Shown one piece after another: positions 1-8,812 of a stretch of 64,000 bases of DNA. The position numbers and the translations under genes are program-made. The notes under the pieces are model-generated. The model was not told the origin of the DNA and ran no database searches. It saw nothing but the letters and a program-made list of their open reading frames with translations. Positions within the stretch are counted from its first letter, which is position 1. Each line of letters begins with the position of its first letter. Origin of the DNA: an uncultured Paracoccaceae bacterium (GTDB lineage Bacteria > Pseudomonadota > Alphaproteobacteria > Rhodobacterales > Rhodobacteraceae); contig CANKZJ010000002.1 of the NCBI GenBank assembly GCA_947488605.1, forward strand, positions 124,001 to 188,000, given 5' to 3'.

Positions 1-44
1 GTCGAAGATTTTGGAATGGGTTTCGCGCGCGAAAGGTTAGCGGC

Positions 45-353
45 TTAGCTACGTGATGCCTTTTCCGCGATACCGGACGTGCCTTGACGACGTTCAAGTT
101 CTGCCAACACATCGCCCAATGTGACATTGCTTGCCGTCAGCATGACAAGCAGGTGATAGATCACGTCGGCGGCTTCTGATGTCAGCCGGTCTTTGTCACC
201 TTTGACGGCTTCGATAATCGCTTCAATGGCTTCTTCACCGAATTTTTCGGCACATTTCTCGGGCCCTTGGGACAGTAGCTTTGCGGTCCAACTGCTTTCC
301 GGGTCGGCGTCTTTGCGTGCAGCGATCGTGGCCGCCAGTGCGTTCAATGTCAT
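45..353 (-). CDS. hisE: Phosphoribosyl-ATP pyrophosphatase
   Basis: HisE hydrolyses phosphoribosyl-ATP to phosphoribosyl-AMP and pyrophosphate, the second step of histidine synthesis. The 102-residue product has the usual length of the stand-alone enzyme and the all-alpha MazG-like pattern: [20 protein letters not shown], then [14 protein letters not shown] and a [14 protein letters not shown] helix, whose acidic residues bind Mg. The start overlaps the end of hisF by 4 nt (ATGA), so the two are translationally coupled. The stop TAA is close to the window edge, and only 44 bases lie beyond it, with nothing recognisable. HisI is not in the window. Confidence 0.95.
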   Translation of the reverse strand: MTLNALAATIAARKDADPESSWTAKLLSQGPEKCAEKFGEEAIEAIIEAVKGDKDRLTSEAADVIYHLLVMLTASNVTLGDVLAELERRQGTSGIAEKASRS

Positions 354-1111
354 GTCAGCCTCACAGGAATGCCGGCGGCGTGCATATGCGCCTTGGCCTC
401 GCTAATAGTATAAGTGCCAAAGTGAAAGATGGAGGCGGCCAAGACGGCGGATGCACCACCCTGCGTGACACCTTCAACTAGGTGGTCAAGCGTGCCTACA
501 CCGCCCGAGGCGATCACAGGTACATTTACCGCGTCAGATATGGCGCGGGTCAATGGCAGGTTGAACCCGGCTTTGGTGCCGTCACGATCCATTGAAGTCA
601 GCAGGATCTCACCAGCACCTTTTTCGACCACCGTTCTTGCAAATTCAACCGCATCAATACCGGTCGCGCGTCGCCCGCCATGGGTGAATATCTCCCATTT
701 TCCGGGAGCCACAGTTTTGGCATCAATGGCTACAACGATGCATTGCGAGCCAAAGCGCATCGCCGCCTCTGCCACAACATCGGGGTTTGCTACTGCGGCC
801 GAATTGAAGCTGACCTTGTCAGCGCCCGCCAGCAGCAAATCACGCACATCATGATGCGTACGCACGCCGCCACCGATCGTCAGTGGCATAAAGCACTGCT
901 CTGCCGTGCGCGTGGCCAGATCAAACATCGTGCCTCGGTTTTCTTGCGTCGCCATAATATCCAGAAAGCACAGCTCGTCTGCACCGGCGGCATTATACGC
1001 AATCGCGGCATCGACAGGATCACCTGCATCAATCAAGTCGACGAAATTCACGCCTTTGACAACGCGCCCTTCGGCGACATCAAGGCAAGGAATGATACGG
1101 GTCTTCAACAT
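350..1111 (-). CDS. hisF: Imidazole glycerol phosphate synthase cyclase subunit
   Basis: HisF is the cyclase subunit that, with the glutaminase HisH, converts PRFAR to imidazole glycerol phosphate and AICAR. The start chosen is the ATG giving [20 protein letters not shown], the canonical HisF N-terminus; the frame stays open another 21 codons upstream, but those residues do not look like HisF. The product is 253 residues, normal for a TIM barrel of this family. Visible landmarks are the first catalytic Asp in IPCLDV, the phosphate-binding GGGVR, and [15 protein letters not shown] with the second catalytic Asp. Its partner hisH is absent here. A DUF302 gene on the opposite strand and a DUF2867 gene separate it from hisA. 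Confidence 0.95.
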   Translation of the reverse strand: MLKTRIIPCLDVAEGRVVKGVNFVDLIDAGDPVDAAIAYNAAGADELCFLDIMATQENRGTMFDLATRTAEQCFMPLTIGGGVRTHHDVRDLLLAGADKVSFNSAAVANPDVVAEAAMRFGSQCIVVAIDAKTVAPGKWEIFTHGGRRATGIDAVEFARTVVEKGAGEILLTSMDRDGTKAGFNLPLTRAISDAVNVPVIASGGVGTLDHLVEGVTQGGASAVLAASIFHFGTYTISEAKAHMHAAGIPVRLT

Positions 1112-1213
1112 GGCGTGATCTTTAGGCTTAAACGCGTAAGATGGGAAGGGCTGGGGTGGATTGAGAAGGCACAACCGCGTTAGCTAAAAAGACTGGAAAC
1201 TGGGAGCTATGAC

Positions 1214-1660
1214 ATGAAAATTGTAATAACAGCCGCCCTGATTGGGCTTCTGGCTGCACCATTATGGGCCGAAAATATGATGAAACCTTCACCACTGTCC
1301 GTCGCTGAAACAATTGATGGGCTTGAGGCTGCGGTAAACGGGGCCGGGGCTACTGTCTTTGCCCGCGTCGATCACGCTGCCGGGGCACAATCTGTAGGCA
1401 AGAATATCCCTGATGCGACTTTGCTGATCTTTGGCAACCCGGCTTTGGGCACTTTGGCAATGGAAGGCGATATCCGCGCGGGCCTGATGCTGCCATTGCG
1501 TGTTTTGGCCTATGAAGACGCTGATGGCGCCACGCAATTGATGTGGACCCCTGCAGAAGATTTGCTTTCAGGCCTTGATATCGCGCCCGATGCCGAAGTG
1601 ATTGGCAAGATCAACGGTGCTTTGAACATGTTGACGGACAAGGCGATCAGCGCGAACTAG
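1214..1660 (+). CDS. Exported DUF302-family protein
   Basis: A 148-residue protein with a short cleavable signal peptide (KIVITAALIGLLAAPLWA, cleavage probably after residue 20) and then a DUF302 domain. DUF302 traits visible are TIDGLEAAVNGAGATVFARV, ATLLIFGNPALGTLAM and LPLRVLAYED. The family has an alpha/beta fold and no firmly established biochemical role; some members occur with heavy-metal or thiol-stress genes. The gene lies on the plus strand between hisF and DUF2867, both on the minus strand, so it breaks the his gene run and must have its own promoter. Its last 4 bases overlap the end of the convergent DUF2867 gene. Confidence 0.85.
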   Translation: MKIVITAALIGLLAAPLWAENMMKPSPLSVAETIDGLEAAVNGAGATVFARVDHAAGAQSVGKNIPDATLLIFGNPALGTLAMEGDIRAGLMLPLRVLAYEDADGATQLMWTPAEDLLSGLDIAPDAEVIGKINGALNMLTDKAISAN

Positions 1661-2112
1661 GCGCGGGCGACCCTTGCCAAAGCATTGCGCGCAATCGCTA
1701 TGTGAAACGGCATAATGGCCGCCAGATAAATCCGACCGCCAATATTGTGAGGGGCAACCCAAGTGGCAAGACTGATCTGCCCCTCATGCGAGAGAACGGA
1801 TACCAGAAAATTCAGGTGCCTGTCGTCGAAACCGGCAATTATTTCTGCCTCCGTTTCAGACTGCACCGGAAAAGGCCCGAGCTTGTCTGCGGCCTCTGGC
1901 CCGTCTTGGCTAAGTCCAAATGGTCCCGTTACCGCACTGCGGATCATAAGCAAAAATCGCGCCCAACCGGGAAAGGCTGTGATAATTTCTGCTGCGCGTC
2001 TTGGCGGCATGTCAGATGTCACGCTGTAGCAATCCAGAAAATCCCGCGGGACCCGTTGGTCGTGCAAGGCACTGACGGCAGGCAGCGTAATCTTACGTAC
2101 CCGATTGCTCAT
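1657..2112 (-). CDS. DUF2867-family protein
   Basis: A 151-residue cytoplasmic protein of the DUF2867 type. Recognisable parts are the acidic-aromatic start (FLDCYSVTSDMPPRRAAEI), the LGPFPVQSETEAEIIAGFDD segment, DRHLNFLVSV, and a hydrophobic C-terminus ending IMPFHIAIARNALARVARA. The function of the family is not known to me; it resembles START/SRPBCC-like domains in its pattern of strands and final helix. It begins 3 nt after the stop of hisA and is therefore probably co-transcribed with it. No catalytic motif is visible. Confidence 0.8.
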   Translation of the reverse strand: MSNRVRKITLPAVSALHDQRVPRDFLDCYSVTSDMPPRRAAEIITAFPGWARFLLMIRSAVTGPFGLSQDGPEAADKLGPFPVQSETEAEIIAGFDDRHLNFLVSVLSHEGQISLATWVAPHNIGGRIYLAAIMPFHIAIARNALARVARA

Positions 2113-2115
2113 GCT

Positions 2116-2835
2116 TCATCCTTTTAACATCGCCAAGGCGTCGGCCAGATCAATCGCGCCATCATAGAGCGCACGCCCCGAAATCGCGCCCGAAATCACG
2201 CCTGTTGCTTTCAGTGCTGTCAAATCGCCCATCGATGACACGCCGCCTGACGCAATCACTGGAATATCAACTGCACGTGCCAAGTCGGCGGTTGCGTCGA
2301 TATTTGGACCCTTCATTGCGCCATCTCGTAGGATGTCGGTGTAGATGATCGCGGCAATACCTGCGTCCTCGAACGATTTGGCAAGGTCGGTGACCATCAC
2401 ATCGGTTTCCTCGGCCCAGCCACGTGTTGCAACCCGCCCGTTACGGGCGTCAAGGCCTACAGCGACTTGGCCGGGAAATGCCTTCGCCGCATTTCGCACC
2501 AGATCAGGGTTTTCAACCGCAACCGTGCCAAGGATCACGCGGGCCAGACCTTTGTCCAGCCAGCGCTCAATCGTGGCCATATCGCGGATACCGCCTCCCA
2601 GTTGCGCGGGCACAGGGCAGGCCTGTAAAATCGCCTCAACCGGGGCTGCGTTTACAGGCTCTCCGGCAAAAGCACCGTTAAGATCGACAAGATGCAACCA
2701 TTCGCAACCAGCCGCTACGAATTCCTTGGCCTGGGCCGCCGGATCCTCGTTAAAGACAGTCGTCTGATCCATATCGCCATGCACCAAGCGCACGGCATTT
2801 CCGTCTTTAAGGTCAATTGCGGGGTAGAGGATCAT
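2116..2835 (-). CDS. hisA: ProFAR isomerase (HisA)
   Basis: HisA isomerises ProFAR to PRFAR, the step before HisH/HisF. The 239-residue TIM barrel starts [20 protein letters not shown], with the first catalytic Asp in AIDLKDG. It continues with LGGGIRD (phosphate loop) and [15 protein letters not shown], which holds the second catalytic Asp, and ends with the second phosphate loop, [12 protein letters not shown]. Length is normal. Expression runs leftwards into the DUF2867 gene. The upstream 140 bases separate it from a divergent DUF2147 gene. hisH, which usually sits next to hisA in this group, is not present. Confidence 0.95.
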   Translation of the reverse strand: MILYPAIDLKDGNAVRLVHGDMDQTTVFNEDPAAQAKEFVAAGCEWLHLVDLNGAFAGEPVNAAPVEAILQACPVPAQLGGGIRDMATIERWLDKGLARVILGTVAVENPDLVRNAAKAFPGQVAVGLDARNGRVATRGWAEETDVMVTDLAKSFEDAGIAAIIYTDILRDGAMKGPNIDATADLARAVDIPVIASGGVSSMGDLTALKATGVISGAISGRALYDGAIDLADALAMLKG

Positions 2836-2977
2836 CTGGACGCGCCTTTCGTATCGTTAAGGGCTTTATGCATGGGGCTCGTCAGAATGCAACGCAGGCT
2901 ATCGACCCAACGTTAGTCTTGATTGCAGGGTAGTCCCCCGCGCATGATTGGCGCCAGAACTCAGGGAGGAAATGAGT

Positions 2978-3364
2978 ATGAAGAAATTTTTGATTTTGGC
3001 AGCATCATTGCTGGCATTCGCGACTGCCGCTTCAGCGCAAGATGCCGTTGGCGTCTGGCAGACAGAAGTTGATGATGGCGCCTACGCCCACATCACGATT
3101 ACACCTTGCGGTGCTGCGGTTTGTGGCGTGATTAGCCGCACATTCAACGCAGACGGCGAGTACCAATCCGAGAACATCGGCAAAACGCTTGTGATCGACA
3201 TGGTTCCGCAAGGTGGCGGTGCTTATGAAGGGTCCGTTTGGCGCCCGTCCAACGACAAGGTCTACATCGGTAAAATGGATGTCACCGGCGACGCGCTGCG
3301 TTTGCGTGGATGTGTTGCCGGCGGTTTGCTTTGCTCCAGCCAGAACTGGCAGCGTGTGGGGTAA
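2978..3364 (+). CDS. Exported DUF2147-family protein
   Basis: A 128-residue small secreted protein. The start is the ATG at 2978, which stands 8 nt after the Shine-Dalgarno core GGAGG (2965-2969); an in-frame ATG at 2972 is too close to that site. The N-terminus KKFLILAASLLAFATAASAQ is a classical signal peptide. The mature part shows the DUF2147 pattern: GVWQTEVDDGAYAHITITPC, a Cys pair around CGAAVCGVI, and the terminal LRLRGCVAGGLLCSSQNW. This lipocalin-like, beta-rich domain has no assigned function. It is divergent from hisA and is followed by a clear intrinsic terminator. Confidence 0.85.
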   Translation: MKKFLILAASLLAFATAASAQDAVGVWQTEVDDGAYAHITITPCGAAVCGVISRTFNADGEYQSENIGKTLVIDMVPQGGGAYEGSVWRPSNDKVYIGKMDVTGDALRLRGCVAGGLLCSSQNWQRVG

Positions 3365-3385
3365 GTCTAGCACTTGCGGTACTTG

Positions 3386-3416
3386 AAAGGCCTCTGCGTT
3401 GCAGGGGCCTTTTTTG
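3386..3416 (+). terminator. Intrinsic terminator of the DUF2147 gene
   Basis: The arms AAAGGCCTCTGC and GCAGGGGCCTTT pair along 12 positions (one G-T) around a 3-nt loop, followed directly by a T run. The hairpin starts 22 nt after the stop codon of the DUF2147 gene and fits a Rho-independent terminator on the plus strand. Confidence 0.85.
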
Positions 3417-3508
3417 GTTTAGTGAATGTCTATGGTGAGCCCAGAGTTACAGTTTCGATTCAACCGACAAGTCTATAACCTGCTGTTAAACAGCAATGGG
3501 TTTTCACC

Positions 3509-3754
3509 ATGAACCAGCAAAAGCCGGAAACCGTTGGCGCTCATGTTCGCCTTCTTAATGAAGGCACAGATGTCGTTAGACCAGTCCACTTAATCGACTT
3601 AGAAGATGGTACTTTTAGGGTTTTGGCGACACACGACTACGACCCAAACGACGAAGAGTGGGAATTTCTGCCAACAAGCGTTGTTGCTATCAAAGATCGT
3701 CTCATCGGTGGAAAAATGGTGCGACTTATTGTCGATTTGCCTGATCAGATTTGA
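3509..3754 (+). CDS. Small conserved protein of unknown function
   Basis: An 81-residue acidic protein, predicted cytoplasmic and without a signal peptide. Its sequence pattern (VRLLNEGTDVVRPVHLIDL, then YDPNDEEWEFLPTSVV) resembles a family of small uncharacterised bacterial proteins built of a beta-rich V-R-L-L-x-E-G-x-x-V-x-R-P motif followed by D-P-x-D-E-x-W-E-F. I know of no function. No convincing ribosome binding site precedes the ATG, so the start is less certain. The gene sits alone between a terminator and tRNA-Gly, and its base composition looks lower in G+C than its neighbours. Confidence 0.65.
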   Translation: MNQQKPETVGAHVRLLNEGTDVVRPVHLIDLEDGTFRVLATHDYDPNDEEWEFLPTSVVAIKDRLIGGKMVRLIVDLPDQI

Positions 3755-3912
3755 GCGTGACAAACGTCGCAAAGTCCCGCAAGGTCGTCATTGGTACAGT
3801 CCGCAGCAAAAGTGCGCTCTCTGCTCGAATTGCTATGGCTGCTAAGATTGGGAGAGATCGCAGACGCACATCTTGACCTCATATCGGAGTTGAAATAGAC
3901 CCCGAAAAGGTC

Positions 3913-3987
3913 GCGGGCGTTGTGTAATGGTTAAGACCTCAGTTTTCCAAACTGAAGATGGGGGTTCGATTCCCCCCGCCCGCTCCA
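3913..3987 (+). tRNA. tRNA-Gly (anticodon UCC)
   Basis: A complete cloverleaf can be drawn. The acceptor arms GCGGGCG and CGCCCGC pair fully. The anticodon stem TCAGT/ACTGA encloses loop TTTCCAA with anticodon TCC. The T loop region GGGGGTTCGATTCCCCC is canonical, the discriminator is T, and CCA is encoded (3985-3987). It reads codons GGA and GGG. Confidence 0.95.
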
Positions 3988-4086
3988 AACTCTTCCTCAG
4001 TGTGAAATTTTACTTGCTGCGATTGGTCGCCTTGTGAAACGGTCGGTTCAGTTTTATGTGATTGTCTGACACGTGAAGGACAACCG

Positions 4087-5877
4087 ATGGCCGATACCCA
4101 AAAGATAAATGCAGAGGATAGGCCCGTCGGCAAACGCGTCAGCGCGCTGAAGGCGCTTTGGCCGTTCATGAAACCTTATCGGTTGAATATGATCGGGGCC
4201 GGCTTTGCTTTGGTCTTCACGGCGGCAATTTCTCTTAGCTTTCCGATTGTGGCTGAACGCGTCGTAGACAGCTTTGGGTTAGCAAGTGGCGAAATTGGCA
4301 ATCATTTCTTCACTATGCTCGCTGTTGCAGTGCTGCTCGCTCTGGGTACAGCGGTGCGGTATTATCTTGTCACCCGTTTGGGTGAACGCGTTGTTGCCGA
4401 CATTCGCAAGGCGGTGTTCAACCGCATGATCAGCATGAGCCCCGCGTTCTACGAAAAGATCATGACAGGCGAAGTGCTCAGCCGGATCACGACGGATACA
4501 ACACTTATTCTATCGGTGATCGGCAGCTCGGTTTCGATTGCATTGCGCAACATTCTGCTCTTTTTCGGCGGTGTTATTTTAATGCTGCTCACCTCCGTGA
4601 AGATGAGCGTGATGGTGCTATGGCCCATTCCGGTCGTTCTCTTTCCGATCCTGTTTTTGGGGCGCCGTGTTCGTAGTCTTTCCAAGGAAAACCAAGATCT
4701 TATCGCGGAATCCAGTGGCGATGCTTCAGAGCAACTTTTGTCGGCGCAGACAGTGCAGGCGTTCACACATGAAGAGCTGAGCCGTGCGAAGTTTGATGAC
4801 GTGACCGAACAAAGCTATCAATCGGCCCGTCGCCGGATCATGACGCGCGCTGCTTTGACCGCAATTGTGATCTTCATGGTTTTTGCGGCTATCGTGTTGT
4901 TCTTGCAGATGGGGTCGCAAGACGTCGTCGCAGGCGAAATCACCGAAGGCGGGTTGGTGCGATTTATGATCTACACGATCATGGTAGGCGGCTCTGTCGC
5001 GGCCCTGTCAGAGGTGTGGGGCGAACTGCAGCGTGCTGCTGGTGCGACCGAGCGTTTGGTCGAACTTTTGACCGCTGAAGACACGGTGCAAGACCCAACC
5101 AAACCCACGATCTTGGCCATGCCCGTAAAAGGTGCGCTTAGCTTTGATAAGGTCCAGTTCCACTATCCTTCTCGTCCACTTGTCTCTGCACTTGATGGCA
5201 TTAACCTCGACATCACACCGGGTGAAACGGTGGCCTTGGTCGGGCCCTCAGGGGCGGGTAAAAGCACGATTATCCAGATGGTTCAGCGGTTCTACGATCC
5301 ACAAAGCGGTGCGGTCCGCATTGACGGCAAAGACCTGCGTGACTTGGACCGTTCGGACTTTCGCAAGCACATTGCATTGGTCCCCCAAGACCCGGTTATT
5401 TTTGCAGATACCGCACGCGAAAACATCCGCTTCGGCCGCCCGACCGCGACGGACGCCGAGGTTGAAGAGGCCGCAAAGGCCGCCGCGGCTTATGATTTTC
5501 TGTCCGCGTTGCCCGATGGTTTTGATAGCTACGTGGGAGAGCGTGGCGTGATGTTGTCAGGCGGCCAAAAGCAAAGGATCGCAATTGCACGCGCCATCCT
5601 GCGTGACGCCCCGATCTTGTTGTTGGATGAGGCCACGAGCGCCTTGGACGCAGAAAGCGAATTCGCCGTACAGCGCGCGGTCGAAGAGCTTGCCAAGACA
5701 CGTACGACCTTGATCGTGGCGCACAGGCTGGCGACAGTGAAAAAGGCGGACCGCATTGTAGTGCTTGAGGACGGCAAGATCGTCGCCCAAGGCACGCATG
5801 ATGATCTGGTCGGGCAGGGCGGGCTTTATGCGCGGCTTGCACGTTTGCAGTTCACCGAGGGGCTTGCCGCGGAATAA
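4087..5877 (+). CDS. ABC exporter half-transporter (TMD-NBD fusion)
   Basis: A 596-residue protein with an N-terminal six-helix exporter domain (about residues 25-320) and a C-terminal ATPase (about 345-590). It would work as a homodimer in the inner membrane. The ATPase has Walker A GPSGAGKS at residues 386-393, signature LSGGQ at 490-494, Walker B ILLLDEATSALD from 510, and the H-loop VAHRL. Membrane helices include MIGAGFALVFTAAISLSFPI and TAIVIFMVFAAIVLFLQM. The layout matches MsbA/LmrA-like exporters (lipid or drug export), but the substrate cannot be read from sequence. It starts 99 nt after tRNA-Gly and is followed by a separately initiated acyl-CoA synthetase gene, so it is probably monocistronic. 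Confidence 0.92.
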   Translation: MADTQKINAEDRPVGKRVSALKALWPFMKPYRLNMIGAGFALVFTAAISLSFPIVAERVVDSFGLASGEIGNHFFTMLAVAVLLALGTAVRYYLVTRLGERVVADIRKAVFNRMISMSPAFYEKIMTGEVLSRITTDTTLILSVIGSSVSIALRNILLFFGGVILMLLTSVKMSVMVLWPIPVVLFPILFLGRRVRSLSKENQDLIAESSGDASEQLLSAQTVQAFTHEELSRAKFDDVTEQSYQSARRRIMTRAALTAIVIFMVFAAIVLFLQMGSQDVVAGEITEGGLVRFMIYTIMVGGSVAALSEVWGELQRAAGATERLVELLTAEDTVQDPTKPTILAMPVKGALSFDKVQFHYPSRPLVSALDGINLDITPGETVALVGPSGAGKSTIIQMVQRFYDPQSGAVRIDGKDLRDLDRSDFRKHIALVPQDPVIFADTARENIRFGRPTATDAEVEEAAKAAAAYDFLSALPDGFDSYVGERGVMLSGGQKQRIAIARAILRDAPILLLDEATSALDAESEFAVQRAVEELAKTRTTLIVAHRLATVKKADRIVVLEDGKIVAQGTHDDLVGQGGLYARLARLQFTEGLAAE

Positions 5878-5985
5878 ACGCTTTTTTCGTGGCGTCAGAC
5901 TTGTGATTGCCACCGATTTTCCCCAACCTAGGACCCTAGGGAGGCCGCATGTATTTGCGGTAAAGAATTTAGGGAAGGAGACGAC

Positions 5986-7872
5986 ATGGCGTTTGCAACT
6001 ATGGCGGACCGCGATGCGATCGAAAATGAAAAGCCGTGGGAGGCGCGTAATACGCCGACGACGACCTATGCCTTGCTCAGCCAAACAGCGGCAAAACACA
6101 GCGCACGCAAAGCGGTGAGTTTCAGTCTTCTGTCCGATCCAAACGCAAAATGTGAAACGCTGAATTGGAATGAACTGCGCGACAAAACCGGACAAGCCGC
6201 GAATATGTTTCGCGCACTTGGCGTCGGTGAAAATGATGTTGTCGCCTATCTTATGCCCAATGCCACCGAAACCATTCTGACCTACCTGGGCGGTCAAGTT
6301 GCTGGTATCGTGAACCCAATCAACCCTTTGCTCGAGGCCGAGCAGATCGCCTCAATCCTGCGCGAGACGAATGCAAAAGTTCTTGTCACACTCAAAGCGT
6401 TTCCAAAGACGGATGTGGCACAAAAAGCTGCCGAAGCCGTGCGGCTTGCGCCGAATGTGACGCATGTTCTCGAAGTCGATTTGCACCGCTACCTGACGGG
6501 TATCAAGCGCTTGATCGTGCCGCTGATCAGGCCAAAAAACCCGGTCTCTCACAAAGCAACCGTGCTTGATTTCAATGCCGAGATGAACAAACAGCCGACG
6601 TCATTAAGCTTTGAAGATAGTCAGGTTGACCGGGTCGCTGCGTATTTTCATACGGGCGGCACGACTGGTATGCCCAAGGTGGTGCAGCACCGTTATTCCG
6701 GTATTGTCTACAACGCTTGGCTGGGTGACCGGCTTTTGTTCACCGAAAAAGACGTACAGATTTGCCCACTCCCACTGTTCCATGTGTTTGCGACAATCGT
6801 TTCGCTTGGCGCATCGCTGGGATCGGGCGCGCAGATTGTTTTCCCGACGCCACAGGGGTATCGCGGCGAAGGTGTTTTTGACAATTTCTGGAAGCTGGTC
6901 GAAAAGCACAAAGTAACCTTCATGATCACAGTGCCAACTGCCATGTCAGCCCTGATGCAGCGCAAGGTCGACGCGGATATTTCCTCACTGCGATTGGCGT
7001 TTTGCGGGTCCGCCCCTTTGCCGCTTGAGCTTTACCGCCGTTTCGAGGAAGCCGCCGGTGTTACCATCTGCGAAGGCTATGGTTTGACCGAGGCCACTTG
7101 TCTTGTATCAATCAATCCACCGAACGGTGAAAAGCGGGTTGGCTCTATCGGTGTGCCGTTCCCCTACACCGATGTGAAAATCATGTCATCCGCGACCGGA
7201 CAGGAACAGCCAACCGATGAAATCGGTGAAATCTGTCTCTCGAACCCCGGTGTCTACAACGGAAAAACCTATACCGAAGCTGAAAAGAACGCTGATCTCT
7301 TTTATCCGGGGCCGGTGTCTGACGCGCAGTATCTGCGAACGGGTGATTTGGGACGTAAAGATGCCGATGGTTACTTGTGGATCACTGGGCGTGCGAAAGA
7401 TTTGATCATTCGCGGCGGTCACAATATTGATCCCGCAGAGATTGAAGAAGCGCTTGCAGGACACGAGGCCGTAGCATTCGCTGGTGCGATCGGACAACCC
7501 GACAAACACGCCGGCGAAGTACCCGCCGCTTATGTGGAACTTGTTGAAGGCGCCGAAGTCAGCACCGAAGACCTGATGGCCTTTGCAAAGCAACATATTC
7601 ACGAAAAAGCAGCGCATCCAAAACACATGGAAATCTTAGATGAATTGCCCAAGACAGCGGTCGGCAAGATATTCAAGCCAGACTTGCGCAAGCGGGCGAT
7701 CACAAGAGTATATGATGCCGCTCTGGCCGATGTCGCAGCAGAAGTGAAAAGCGTTAGTGAAGATAAGAAGCGTGGTTTAGTTGCCCATATCAGTAAGACG
7801 GGTGACGTTGATGTCGCAGAAATAGGCAAAGCACTGAATGCTTACACTATTCCTTGGGAGATCGCGGACTAA
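5986..7872 (+). CDS. Acyl-CoA synthetase (AMP-forming)
   Basis: A 628-residue member of the ANL (acyl-CoA synthetase/AMP ligase) superfamily, which activates a carboxylic acid with ATP and transfers it to CoA. The start is fixed by GGAAGGAG shortly before the ATG. The P-loop like motif HTGGTTGMPKVVQH lies at residues 222-235, GYGLTEATC near 363, TGDLGRKDADGYLWITGRAK near 452, and the C-terminal lysine motif KTAVGKIFKPDLRK near 562. The family is long-chain or aryl/short-branched; the substrate is uncertain. The next gene, 36 nt on, encodes a 3-hydroxyisobutyrate dehydrogenase-like enzyme, which hints at branched-chain or hydroxyacid metabolism. Confidence 0.9.
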   Translation: MAFATMADRDAIENEKPWEARNTPTTTYALLSQTAAKHSARKAVSFSLLSDPNAKCETLNWNELRDKTGQAANMFRALGVGENDVVAYLMPNATETILTYLGGQVAGIVNPINPLLEAEQIASILRETNAKVLVTLKAFPKTDVAQKAAEAVRLAPNVTHVLEVDLHRYLTGIKRLIVPLIRPKNPVSHKATVLDFNAEMNKQPTSLSFEDSQVDRVAAYFHTGGTTGMPKVVQHRYSGIVYNAWLGDRLLFTEKDVQICPLPLFHVFATIVSLGASLGSGAQIVFPTPQGYRGEGVFDNFWKLVEKHKVTFMITVPTAMSALMQRKVDADISSLRLAFCGSAPLPLELYRRFEEAAGVTICEGYGLTEATCLVSINPPNGEKRVGSIGVPFPYTDVKIMSSATGQEQPTDEIGEICLSNPGVYNGKTYTEAEKNADLFYPGPVSDAQYLRTGDLGRKDADGYLWITGRAKDLIIRGGHNIDPAEIEEALAGHEAVAFAGAIGQPDKHAGEVPAAYVELVEGAEVSTEDLMAFAKQHIHEKAAHPKHMEILDELPKTAVGKIFKPDLRKRAITRVYDAALADVAAEVKSVSEDKKRGLVAHISKTGDVDVAEIGKALNAYTIPWEIAD

Positions 7873-7907
7873 CTCTGCATGGGAAAAAATCAAAAAGGAT
7901 AAATGCG

Positions 7908-8789
7908 ATGACGAAACTTGCGTTCTTGGGCCTTGGGGTCATGGGTTACCCAATGGCGGGCCATCTGCAATCGGCCGGTCATGACGTCACAGTTTACAAC
8001 AGAACCACGGCGAAGGCCGAAAAATGGGTTGGACAACATGGCGGTGCTTTGGGTGACACACCTGCCGCAGCAGCAGAAGGTGCGGAAATCGTGTTTGCAT
8101 GCGTCGGCAACGATGATGATCTTCGCTCTGTCTGCTTGGGCAAAGACGGTGCATTTGCGAAAATGGCACCGGGAACCATTTTTGTAGATCACACAACAGT
8201 TTCCGCTGCGGTAACGCATGAATTGCATGAAGCCGCAGCCGGGCAGGATATCGCCTTTGTGGATGCCCCTGTTTCAGGTGGGCAAGCAGGTGCTGAGAAT
8301 GGGGCCTTATCGGTGATGTGCGGTGGAGCCGCCGAAAGCTATGCAAAAGCTGAAGTCATTATCGCAGCTTACGCAAAACTCTGCCGTCGATTGGGCGAAA
8401 GGGGCGCTGGTCAAATGACGAAGATGTGCAATCAGATCGCGATTGCCGGCTTGGTTCAGGGACTATCGGAAGCTTTGCACTTTGCGCAAAAAGCCGGGCT
8501 CGACGGCAAAGCGGTGGTCGAGGTGATCAGCCAAGGCGCCGCTGGTAGTTGGCAAATGGCGAACCGGTTTGAAACCATGCTTGACGATAAATGGGACCAC
8601 GGTTTCGCGGTTGATTGGATGCGCAAAGATCTTGGGATCTGTCTTTCCACGGCCGATGACAATGGCGCAAGTTTGCCTGTGACCGCACTTGTTGACCAGT
8701 TCTACAAGGATGTCCAAAAATTAGGCGGGGGTCGCTGGGATACATCATCGCTGTTGAAGCGATTGCAAGCACTAGACGATCGGGGCTAA
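7908..8789 (+). CDS. 3-hydroxyisobutyrate dehydrogenase-like NAD(P) oxidoreductase
   Basis: A 293-residue beta-hydroxyacid dehydrogenase. The Rossmann motif FLGLGVMGYPMAGHL opens the protein, supporting the ATG at 7908 over further upstream in-frame starts. The substrate loop DAPVSGGQAGAENG and the catalytic lysine region GAGQMTKMCNQIAIAG are intact. Family members oxidise 3-hydroxyisobutyrate (valine breakdown), tartronate semialdehyde or related hydroxyacids; this sequence does not decide which. It lies 35 nt behind the acyl-CoA synthetase gene and is probably co-transcribed. It converges on cheD with only 23 nt between stops, and no clear terminator is visible there. Confidence 0.9.
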   Translation: MTKLAFLGLGVMGYPMAGHLQSAGHDVTVYNRTTAKAEKWVGQHGGALGDTPAAAAEGAEIVFACVGNDDDLRSVCLGKDGAFAKMAPGTIFVDHTTVSAAVTHELHEAAAGQDIAFVDAPVSGGQAGAENGALSVMCGGAAESYAKAEVIIAAYAKLCRRLGERGAGQMTKMCNQIAIAGLVQGLSEALHFAQKAGLDGKAVVEVISQGAAGSWQMANRFETMLDDKWDHGFAVDWMRKDLGICLSTADDNGASLPVTALVDQFYKDVQKLGGGRWDTSSLLKRLQALDDRG

Positions 8790-8812
8790 CCATCCGCGCA
8801 TGTGACGTTTGC

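Noticed and set aside
5557-6297. A 246-codon minus-strand frame spanning the ABC exporter and acyl-CoA synthetase starts
   Set aside because: It runs antisense to two well-supported genes and has no protein-like composition.
5986-7872. Possible DMSP-pathway ligase DmdB
   Set aside because: The protein is longer than DmdB and no dmdC or dmdD gene is adjacent, so a general acyl-CoA synthetase call is safer.
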